Positions 6,630-13,801 of a stretch of 15,272 nt of DNA are shown here, in pieces (within the stretch, counting starts at the first letter, position 1; each line of letters opens with the position of its first letter). The notes under the pieces were generated by a model that saw only the letters and a list, made by a program, of their open reading frames with translations, did no database searches and had not been told where the DNA came from. The position numbers were made by a program, and so were the translations under genes. Source of the stretch: Ruminococcus sp. (GTDB lineage Bacteria > Bacillota > Clostridia > Oscillospirales > Ruminococcaceae); NCBI GenBank assembly GCA_024697705.1, contig JAILFF010000231.1, positions 1-15,272 on the forward strand. The letters are read 5' to 3'.

Positions 6630-7532
6630 ATGATATACACCGTGACATTCAATCCCGCGATCGACTATGTTGTCCGCACGGCGGCGCTCGTTTCGGGGCA
6701 GACAAACCGTTCCTCGGGCGAGGAGATGTACTTCGGCGGCAAGGGGATAAACGTTTCGGCGGTGCTTTCCGAGCTCGGGCTTCGTTCAAAGGCGCTGGGC
6801 TTCACCGCGGGGTTCACGGGAGAAGCTATCGAAAAGGGAGTTGCCGCAATGGGCATCGACGCGGATTTCGTGCGGCTGCCCGAGGGCAACTCGCGGATAA
6901 ACGTCAAGATCAAGGCGGACGAAGAGACCGAGATAAACGGCTGCGGTCCCGTGATAGATGACGATTCGCTGAAAAAGCTCTTTGACAAGCTCGACACGCT
7001 TACCGACGGAGATGTGCTCGTTCTGGCGGGCAGTATCCCGGGAAGCCTGCCGCCCGATATTTACGAGAGGATACTTGACAGGCTTTCGGACAAAAAAATC
7101 ACCGCCGTTGTGGACGCGGCGGGAAAGCTGCTCATCAACGTGCTGCGGTTCAGACCTTTTTTGATAAAGCCAAACGAACAGGAGCTCGGCGAGATATTCG
7201 GCGTATCTTTTTCAGGCGAGGACGAGATAGCCGCCTATGCGGAACGGCTGCGCGAAATGGGTGCGCGAAACGTGCTCGTATCGAGGGCGGGAAACGGTTC
7301 GCTGCTCATCGCCGAGAACGGCGGTCGGTTCAGGCTTGGCGTATGCAGGGGAACTGTAAGAAATTCTGTGGGCGCGGGCGACTCGATGGTCGCGGGATTT
7401 CTGGCGGGTATGCTTGAACGCGGCGACCCCGAATACGCACTGAAATTAGGAACTGCGGCAGGGGGGGCGACGGCATTTTCGGACGGGCTTGCCAAAAGAG
7501 AGCAGATCAGCGAGCTGATGAAAACGCTGTAA
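6630..7532 (+). CDS. fruK: 1-phosphofructokinase (PfkB family)
   Basis: A 300-residue protein of typical length. The start is ATG 6630, preceded by CGGAGGAG (6616-6623); an in-frame GTG at 6594 lies inside the terminator stem and is rejected. It would phosphorylate fructose 1-phosphate to fructose 1,6-bisphosphate with ATP. Family marks: TFNPAID at the N-terminus with D12, FGGKGINVS (35-43), KPNEQEL, and the PfkB signature GAGDSMVAGFLAG with catalytic D251. Tagatose-6-phosphate kinase (LacC) is a close relative and cannot be fully excluded. No fructose PTS permease or FruR regulator adjoins it here, where such genes often form one operon, so the fructose link rests on the sequence alone. Confidence 0.88.
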   Translation: MIYTVTFNPAIDYVVRTAALVSGQTNRSSGEEMYFGGKGINVSAVLSELGLRSKALGFTAGFTGEAIEKGVAAMGIDADFVRLPEGNSRINVKIKADEETEINGCGPVIDDDSLKKLFDKLDTLTDGDVLVLAGSIPGSLPPDIYERILDRLSDKKITAVVDAAGKLLINVLRFRPFLIKPNEQELGEIFGVSFSGEDEIAAYAERLREMGARNVLVSRAGNGSLLIAENGGRFRLGVCRGTVRNSVGAGDSMVAGFLAGMLERGDPEYALKLGTAAGGATAFSDGLAKREQISELMKTL

Positions 7533-7591
7533 ATATCGAAGCGGTTTTCGCAGATGATCTGCGCGAACGTGCGGATCACTGCGTGTAAATA

Positions 7592-7627
7592 CGAAACACC
7601 CCCGACCGTACAGCCGGGAGCGTTTCG
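7592..7627. terminator. Hairpin between convergent fruK and htrA
   Basis: CGAAAC (7592-7597) pairs with GTTTCG (7622-7627), with an inner CCCG/CGGG stem (7601-7604 / 7615-7618). It lies 60 bases past the fruK stop and 80 bases past the htrA stop on the other strand. T-runs on either side are weak, so this is a moderate call for termination of one or both genes. Confidence 0.5.
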
Positions 7628-7706
7628 CGTTTAAGGAAGTTATTTTATGAAAAAGTCAAAGGCTTTAGCAATTTATCAAGTCAACATGATCGTCTTTCGG
7701 AGAAGA

Positions 7707-9074
7707 TCAGTAGCCGAACATACCGCCGAAGCCGGGGAAGTCGTAGCCGTACTGCTCGCTCTGTCCGTAGCCTCCCTGCTGTCCCATACGACCCTGCTGC
7801 TCCATTGTCTGCTGTTCGGAGGTCTTGGTCTCGGTCTCCTGCTTCTTCACATCGACCTTGACGGTAATTTCAAGCTCTTCGCCCTTGCGGTAAACGCTGA
7901 GGGTAAGCTCGTCGCCCGCCTGACACTTCTTGACCTTCGCAATAAGATCGCTCGAATTCCCGATGGCTTCGCCGTTAACAGCGGTGATTATATCGCCGAC
8001 CTGTATGCCTGCTTCCGCTGCGGGAGCGCCTTCGGTAACAGCGCCTATCGCGGCACCCTGCGGCAGACCGTAGCTTAAATTCTCTTCGCTGAGATCGGTA
8101 AGGCTTACGCCGATGTAGGGCTTGGAAACGTAGCCGTTCTTGATAAGACCTTCAACTATGCCGCGTACATTGTCTATCGGGATAGCAAAGCCGATGTTGT
8201 CGATGGTGGCTTCGTTCATGCCGCTGCTCGAATACTTGGAGTTAACGATGCCGATGACTTCGCCGTACATATTGAACAGCGCTCCGCCCGAGTTGCCCGA
8301 GTTGATGGCACAGTCGGTCTGGATAAGCTCCATCGTAGCCGATTCGGTGGTGATAGTTCTGTCAAGTGCGCTTACTATACCGCGGGTCAGCGAGAAGGTA
8401 AGCTCTCCTAAAGGATTGCCTATCGCCACAACGTCGTCGCCTACCGAAAGTGCCTCGGAGCTGCCGAGTACGACAGGTGTAAGTCCGTCGGCGTCTATCT
8501 TGATGACCGCTATGTCGTTGCTCTCGTCGCTGCCGATAAGCTCAGCTTCGTAGGTCTTGCCGTCATATAATGTAACGGTGATCGAGTTTGCGTCCTCGAT
8601 AACGTGGTGATTGGTAAGGATATAGCCGTCGGCGCTGATGATAAAGCCCGAGCCCGAAGCCGCCGCCTGAGTCTGATAGCCCCAGTAATTGGTGCCTGTT
8701 ATGGAAGTCGTGATGCCGACTGTCGAATTAACATTGTTCGCGTAGACCTCCGAAGCAGTCAGGAGAGTGCTTGTATCGGCGGACTTGGTGTTCAGTACGG
8801 ACACGCCGCTCGTCTTGGCTGTGCTTTCGCTGTGCGAGCCGTTCACGAGGGTGACGGTGCTGCTGTCGGAAGCTATCGTGCCGCTGCCCGTGGCTCTCAG
8901 TCCGAGAACCGTTCCGCCTGCGCCGAGCGCTCCGCCCAGTAACGAGCAGCAGAGAGCGGTTATCAGGAGCTTCTTGCCCGTGTTTGTTTTCTTCTTGTCA
9001 GAACCAACGATAACAGCGTTAAGTTCCTCGTTGTTTTCCATACCCTGATAATCATATTCATCGTACTTTTTCAT
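7707..9074 (-). CDS. htrA: Membrane-anchored HtrA/DegP-type serine protease
   Basis: This 455-residue protein is an envelope quality-control protease. A charged cytoplasmic N-terminus (1-34) precedes one membrane segment (about 35-58), then a low-complexity Ser/Thr stretch. The trypsin-like domain has a full triad: H157 in TNHHV, D187 in SNDIAV and S262 in GNSGGAL. One PDZ domain follows (about 318-410). The last 45 residues are rich in Gln, Gly and Tyr, ending GFGGMFGY. AAAGGACGG lies about ten bases before the start. The gene is convergent with fruK and divergent from the DUF58-transglutaminase operon. Single-PDZ, single-membrane-segment HtrA is the usual Firmicute form; the aromatic tail is less usual. 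Confidence 0.95.
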   Translation of the reverse strand: MKKYDEYDYQGMENNEELNAVIVGSDKKKTNTGKKLLITALCCSLLGGALGAGGTVLGLRATGSGTIASDSSTVTLVNGSHSESTAKTSGVSVLNTKSADTSTLLTASEVYANNVNSTVGITTSITGTNYWGYQTQAAASGSGFIISADGYILTNHHVIEDANSITVTLYDGKTYEAELIGSDESNDIAVIKIDADGLTPVVLGSSEALSVGDDVVAIGNPLGELTFSLTRGIVSALDRTITTESATMELIQTDCAINSGNSGGALFNMYGEVIGIVNSKYSSSGMNEATIDNIGFAIPIDNVRGIVEGLIKNGYVSKPYIGVSLTDLSEENLSYGLPQGAAIGAVTEGAPAAEAGIQVGDIITAVNGEAIGNSSDLIAKVKKCQAGDELTLSVYRKGEELEITVKVDVKKQETETKTSEQQTMEQQGRMGQQGGYGQSEQYGYDFPGFGGMFGY

Positions 9075-9141
9075 AAAGCAGACCGTCCTTTCATTTTCAA
9101 GCCTTTCTTTTGTTTCAGGCTGTGTTTTATTTTGTGATTTT

Positions 9142-9147
9142 ATTATA
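9142..9147 (-). promoter_or_regulatory. Possible -10 element of htrA
   Basis: TATAAT on the reverse strand, about 70 bases before the htrA start. No good -35 hexamer is found at 16-18 bp, so the call is tentative. The rest of the 349-bp divergent gap (9075-9423) is AT-rich; I see no clear promoter for the rightward genes and no other feature. Confidence 0.4.
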
Positions 9148-9423
9148 CCGTGCGAACCTTAAACGAGCTTAAATCAAAAATGAAATATTCGAGGAGATAT
9201 TTTCACAGAATTATCATAGTATGAAAAGACGGCACCAAATAATACCACTTTATAAAGAAACTCAACACGAGGTCAAAATCGGGGGTCAGCCGCACGAAAT
9301 TCGTTCGCAGCAAAGGGCTCTGCACCATATACACTATCCTTTATATATCTATTGAAATCACGCATATCGGCAAATAACACCGGCAGACAGCAAGCAGGTA
9401 CAGATCATGAAAGGGATTCGGCA

Positions 9424-10581
9424 ATGAAAAGAAACAGGATAATTTGGTTTTGCCTGTGGGTATCGTCCGTCGTGGGGATAAGCTTAAAGGGCGGCGCCGT
9501 GACTTACGGCTTTTTTATGACTCTGACGCTGCTGCCCTTTGCTTCGGCGCTGTATCTGCTTGCGGTGTACAAGCTTTTTCATATCTATCAGGAACTCGAA
9601 CAGCGGTTCGTTACGGTCAACGAGCCTGTCAGATACCGATTTGCGCTGGTGAACGAATATCCCGTACAGTTCGCGGGGATACGGGTCAGGTTCTTCTCGT
9701 CGTTTTCCTCTATCACCGACCTAACCGACGCGACCGAGTACGAGCTCAAACCGCACACGAGGATAGAAAAGGAAACGCGGCTCATCTGCAAATACCGCGG
9801 AGAATACGAAATAGGCATCAAGGAGATAGAGATAACCGACTTCTTCCGCCTGTTCAGGATAAAATACAGGAATAAGGAATGTATCCGCGCTTTTGTAAAG
9901 CCGCAGCTGATAAGCGTAGATTCGCTCGGGGAGACAGAGCTTTCCGAAGCCGTGAGAGAATCGGCGGTCAACAAGACCGAGCTCGATGTACTGAGCCGCG
10001 AATATGTCTTCGGCGACGATACCCGCTTTATCAACTGGACGCAGTACGCAAGGACGGGCACTCTTATGACAAGGCTGCTCACGGGCTCGGAGCATAAGGA
10101 GATCGCTGTCATCACCGATACCTTCCGCGTCGGCACCGAACGGCGGGAATTTCTGCCCGCGGAAAACAAAGTGCTTGAAACCGCGCTTGCCGTCTGCTGT
10201 TATCTAAGCAGGAACAATATCTCTGCGGCGGAATATCATCTTCAGCAGGAAATGGTCTGCCTTACCGTGGAAAGCGCGCAGAGATTCGATAATTTCTATA
10301 ATACAATGTCGGAAATATCGTTCGGCAGCCTTAACGATCATAAGACGCTCTACGAAAGCGTAATGAACAGACGGGATATTTTTGACAGCTCGATGGTTTT
10401 TCTTATACTGTCCTCGTGGGATAAGGAGACCGACGCTCTGCTGGGAGAGCTTGAAAGAAACGAGCTTTACGCCGTGATATGCTTTATCGGCGACGGTATC
10501 CCCGATCTTTCCGAGCACAAGACCTGCGGGCTTATCCGTATCTCGCCGTTTGACGATCTGACAAAGGGGACGGGACTATGA
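9424..10581 (+). CDS. DUF58 domain membrane protein
   Basis: This 385-residue protein starts at ATG 9424, preceded by GAAAGGGA (9409-9416). An in-frame TTG at 9352 has no comparable site. Two membrane segments (about 6-22 and 26-50) precede an extended beta-rich region and then the DUF58 core with the hallmark GDDTRFINW at 197-205, followed by a von Willebrand A-like fold in the family. Such proteins usually work with a MoxR AAA ATPase and a transglutaminase-like membrane protein; their biochemical role is not settled. The stop overlaps the next start (ATGA, 10578-10581), so the two are translationally coupled. No MoxR gene adjoins it: the upstream neighbour is the divergent htrA. Confidence 0.9.
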   Translation: MKRNRIIWFCLWVSSVVGISLKGGAVTYGFFMTLTLLPFASALYLLAVYKLFHIYQELEQRFVTVNEPVRYRFALVNEYPVQFAGIRVRFFSSFSSITDLTDATEYELKPHTRIEKETRLICKYRGEYEIGIKEIEITDFFRLFRIKYRNKECIRAFVKPQLISVDSLGETELSEAVRESAVNKTELDVLSREYVFGDDTRFINWTQYARTGTLMTRLLTGSEHKEIAVITDTFRVGTERREFLPAENKVLETALAVCCYLSRNNISAAEYHLQQEMVCLTVESAQRFDNFYNTMSEISFGSLNDHKTLYESVMNRRDIFDSSMVFLILSSWDKETDALLGELERNELYAVICFIGDGIPDLSEHKTCGLIRISPFDDLTKGTGL

Positions 10582-12800
10582 GCGGTACAATATACGATAT
10601 AATAAATATCCTGCCGCTTTCGCTGCTTTCGGTCATGATCTTCGGAAGGTTTGCGGAAATACCCGAAGGAAGCGTTTTCGGATATGCCCTCTGTCTTGTA
10701 TTTTCCGTATGGATAACGTTTCTTAAGAACATGAAGCCGAAAGACCGTCTGCGAAGTATCGGCATCGTTTCGGTGTTTACCGCAGGACTCAGCCTTGCGG
10801 CGGGAGAGGAACGCCGTCAGCTGTTCGTCGGCGAGTATTATTGGGCGGCATGGGTGATCTGCTTCTGTGCGGGGGCGCTCATCGTCGGCATACTTATGAA
10901 CAGGAGCATTTGGATAAAACGTATCATCGCGGCGGCGCTGTTTGCTTACTGTATCGTCGGGACGATACTCGATACCAAAATAAGCAAGCCCGCTTTTTCG
11001 CTGATATGCTTTGTTCTTCTTGTGCGAACTGCGGAAGAGATACAGGAGCGGTGGAAAAAAAGCGGCTGCCCCGACATGAAAGACCATATTACGAGGGTTT
11101 CGCCTTTTCTGCTGGCGATATGTATTGCGGTATGTATGATACCCGCTCCCGACAAGCCCTACGGGTGGCAGTTTGCCAAGGATATCTATTTCGGTACCGT
11201 TTCGCAGCTCAACAGGATCTACGGGCTTTTTGCCCACACCTCAGACGAGTACGGCAGCATCGGCTTTTCGGACGACGGCAGCTTCGTTTCAAAGCTCTAT
11301 GACAATGACAAAGAGGTCCTCTATATCAGATCGGATGACAGCAAGGTCGATGAGCTGAGGCTCGTCGGCTGCATCGGCGGGGATTTCCGCGGGCGCGAAT
11401 GGGTGTTCGATACAGACGGCGGCATCAACGGCTGCTCTCGAATGGCAGACACGATAGAGACCTCCTGCGCCGCAAGGAAATACGCGGGCTTCTACCGCTC
11501 GGACTACATTCGCGAGCTTGATCTGCACTGCGAAACGCAGTATTACAACACGCGATATATCTTCTCCCCCGCCAAGATAAGGCTCGGGATAACGGCTGAA
11601 AATAACCCCGGGATAAGCGAACGCGGCGGGAGCATCGTCTCGGACAAGCGGCTGAACTACGGGGACAGCTACCGAATTTCCTGCTATGTGCCGAACCACG
11701 CTAACCCCCGTCTGAAAGAATTTCTTACCGAAGCGCAGCCCATCACCGAAGACGAATGGCGGCAGGCGGCAGCAGCGGAAGGCGCTGTCAAGGACTGTAC
11801 GTTTGAGGATTATCAAGCATACCGCAAAAGCGTTTACGAAAACTACTGCCGTCCGTGCGAAGTGTCGGAGGAGGTCGGGGCTATCCTTGACAAGATCAAA
11901 GACGGCGCGGCGGACAGATACGAGACCGCTAAACGATTGGAACGCTTTCTTAACAGCTTCGAGTATTCCACCGACTGCGGCGCTCTGCCCGACTACGTTT
12001 GCGACGGCGGCAGCTTTCTCGACTATTTCCTGCTGAACTCCCGCAAGGGCTACTGTATGCACTTTGCGACCGCTTTTGTGCTTATGGCGAACGAAATGGG
12101 GATACCGTGCCGCTATGTGCAGGGTTACGCCGCCGAAAGAAGCTCCGACGGCAATTTCATCGTCCGCGAAAGCGACGCTCACGCATGGGCGGAGGTCTAC
12201 TTTGACAACGCGGGCTGGGTAGCCTTCGAGCCGACTCCCGGCTATTCCGTTCCCGCGGGCTGGGCGGTAAAAGAGAAAGACTCTTACTCTTCCGAAACGA
12301 AAATACCCGACCCGAACCCCGATTTCGAGCTTGATATAGGACAATACAAAACAAGCGATACTCACGAAGAGCACGAAGAAGAACCTTCCGTGATAAGTCC
12401 GCTGATATTCATTATCCCCTTGCTTGCGGTCGCGGGCTTTCTGCTGATGTTCTCTTTATTAAGCCGCTCGGCGCAAAAGAAGAAATACCGAAAGATGGAT
12501 TGCCGTGAGAAATTCAGGTACCTGACGCAGCAAAATCTTCGTTTGCTCGGATATCTCGGCTTAAAGATGAACGAGGGCGAGACGCTTTCGGAATTTGCCG
12601 AGAGGATAGAAGGCACGGACAGCGAGGAAATAAAGAAAAATACGGGATTTATCGAAATTTATGAAACCGTGCTTTATTCCGACAGAGAAATTGACGGGAG
12701 CGACGTCTTGTCGGCGGAGGAAATTCACCGTGCTCTGCGGGAGCTTGTCAAGAAAAGCAGTCTGAAAGCGCGTCTGCGGCTGTTTATCGGAAATAGGTGA
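10578..12800 (+). CDS. TgpA-type membrane protein with transglutaminase-like domain
   Basis: A 740-residue membrane protein, translationally coupled to the DUF58 gene. About seven membrane segments lie in residues 8-190. A large outside region (about 195-605) carries the transglutaminase-like domain: nucleophile C493 in KGYCMHFATAF, H535 in SDAHAWAEVYF, and E551 in AFEPTPG. The third triad position is Glu rather than the classical Asp. One more membrane segment (about 608-630) leads to a ~110-residue cytoplasmic tail resembling DUF4129. The family is thought to act on envelope proteins or peptides as a protease or amide-forming enzyme, but the substrate is unknown here. Confidence 0.9.
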   Translation: MSGTIYDIINILPLSLLSVMIFGRFAEIPEGSVFGYALCLVFSVWITFLKNMKPKDRLRSIGIVSVFTAGLSLAAGEERRQLFVGEYYWAAWVICFCAGALIVGILMNRSIWIKRIIAAALFAYCIVGTILDTKISKPAFSLICFVLLVRTAEEIQERWKKSGCPDMKDHITRVSPFLLAICIAVCMIPAPDKPYGWQFAKDIYFGTVSQLNRIYGLFAHTSDEYGSIGFSDDGSFVSKLYDNDKEVLYIRSDDSKVDELRLVGCIGGDFRGREWVFDTDGGINGCSRMADTIETSCAARKYAGFYRSDYIRELDLHCETQYYNTRYIFSPAKIRLGITAENNPGISERGGSIVSDKRLNYGDSYRISCYVPNHANPRLKEFLTEAQPITEDEWRQAAAAEGAVKDCTFEDYQAYRKSVYENYCRPCEVSEEVGAILDKIKDGAADRYETAKRLERFLNSFEYSTDCGALPDYVCDGGSFLDYFLLNSRKGYCMHFATAFVLMANEMGIPCRYVQGYAAERSSDGNFIVRESDAHAWAEVYFDNAGWVAFEPTPGYSVPAGWAVKEKDSYSSETKIPDPNPDFELDIGQYKTSDTHEEHEEEPSVISPLIFIIPLLAVAGFLLMFSLLSRSAQKKKYRKMDCREKFRYLTQQNLRLLGYLGLKMNEGETLSEFAERIEGTDSEEIKKNTGFIEIYETVLYSDREIDGSDVLSAEEIHRALRELVKKSSLKARLRLFIGNR

Positions 12801-12848
12801 TCGGGTCACAAAATATTATGAATCAATGATGAATATTTCGTTTTCTTC

Positions 12849-12877
12849 TTGAAAACATGAACAGAATATGATATAAT
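12849..12877 (+). promoter_or_regulatory. Sigma-A promoter of the alpha/beta hydrolase gene
   Basis: TTGAAA (12849-12854), a 17-bp spacer and TATAAT (12872-12877). The start codon at 12916 follows with GAGAGG at 12901-12906, so the hydrolase has its own transcript. Confidence 0.8.
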
Positions 12878-12915
12878 AAGATTGAAAAAAATCATATAAA
12901 GAGAGGTTTTCAAAA

Positions 12916-13728
12916 ATGAGCGAATTTCAGCTGAAAAACGGAATGAAGCTGTACCTGGAGGATCACGGCAGCGGTCAGCCCGTTATCATGATGCACGGCT
13001 GGTCAAGCAGCCACGAGATATATTCCGAACCCGTGGAGATACTTAAGGGCAAGGCGCGGTTCATCATCTACGATCACAGAGGTCACAGCGGCAGCAAAAA
13101 CGCCAACAAAGAAGCAGCTACAATGGAAACGCTTGCAAGCGACCTAAACGAGATCATCAAGGGACTCGGGCTTTCCGATGTAACGCTTGTCGGCTGGTCG
13201 ATGGGCTCGGGAGTTGCGATGAATTACGTGCGCGATTACGGCTGTTCGGCGCTTAAACAGATCGTACTTTGCGATATGACGCCGAAGCAGATAAACGATA
13301 ATGAATGGAAGCTCGGACTGTATCGCGGAAAATATACCGCGGAGGATATGAAGCGCGAAGAGGGAAAGGATCCTCTGCGCCTTTATCAGCAGTTTGTGGT
13401 GGGAGCTGTCCCGAAGCTCGGTAAGATACCCGGATTTCTTCTGCGCCCGAAGCTGAAAAAGCTGCTTGCAAAATGCGATCAGGGCGTGCTTTCGTCCCTT
13501 GCGGTATCAATGAAATCGCAGGATAACCGTGATGTTATCGGAAAGATAACCGTCCCGCTGACATATTTTTACCCCACGCCGGGCTCGCTTTTCTCGCCCG
13601 ACCTTGCGGAGTGGTACAGGAGCAATACAAAAGCGCCTTTCAATTCCGTTGAATTCCCCGACGGCACACATATGTTCATAGCAGAGCACCCCGATCTGTT
13701 CGCAAAGGAACTCGAAAAACTGCTGTAA
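12916..13728 (+). CDS. Alpha/beta hydrolase
   Basis: A 270-residue soluble protein with no signal peptide. It has the alpha/beta hydrolase layout: oxyanion-loop HGWSSS (27-32), YDHRGHSGS, nucleophile elbow GWSMGSG with S95, and the C-terminal histidine H252 in DGTHMFIAEHPD. The acidic triad member is probably in the SPDLAEW segment. The fold covers esterases, peptidases, lactonases and haloperoxidase-like enzymes; nothing in the sequence fixes the substrate. It is transcribed alone from the promoter at 12849 and converges on the GH9 gene, sharing the terminator between them. Confidence 0.88.
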   Translation: MSEFQLKNGMKLYLEDHGSGQPVIMMHGWSSSHEIYSEPVEILKGKARFIIYDHRGHSGSKNANKEAATMETLASDLNEIIKGLGLSDVTLVGWSMGSGVAMNYVRDYGCSALKQIVLCDMTPKQINDNEWKLGLYRGKYTAEDMKREEGKDPLRLYQQFVVGAVPKLGKIPGFLLRPKLKKLLAKCDQGVLSSLAVSMKSQDNRDVIGKITVPLTYFYPTPGSLFSPDLAEWYRSNTKAPFNSVEFPDGTHMFIAEHPDLFAKELEKLL

Positions 13729-13765
13729 AAAACGCCACCCCGTTCTTCAAAACGAATCACAAAGC

Positions 13766-13796
13766 AAAAATGCAGTCCTCCGCGGGCTGCATTTTT
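13766..13796. terminator. Bidirectional rho-independent terminator
   Basis: AAAAATGCAG (13766-13775) pairs with CTGCATTTTT (13787-13796), with inner TCC/GGG pairs and a 5-nt loop. The A-run on one side and T-run on the other give a U-tract on both strands, fitting its place between two convergent stops (13728 and 13802). Confidence 0.9.
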
Positions 13797-13801
13797 TCAT
13801 A

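Noticed and set aside
9271..9288. GGTCAAA and GGTCA half-sites upstream of htrA, resembling a CtsR heat-shock operator.
   Set aside because: The second half-site is incomplete and the gap is six bases instead of the three in the CtsR consensus. The site also lies far from the tentative -10.
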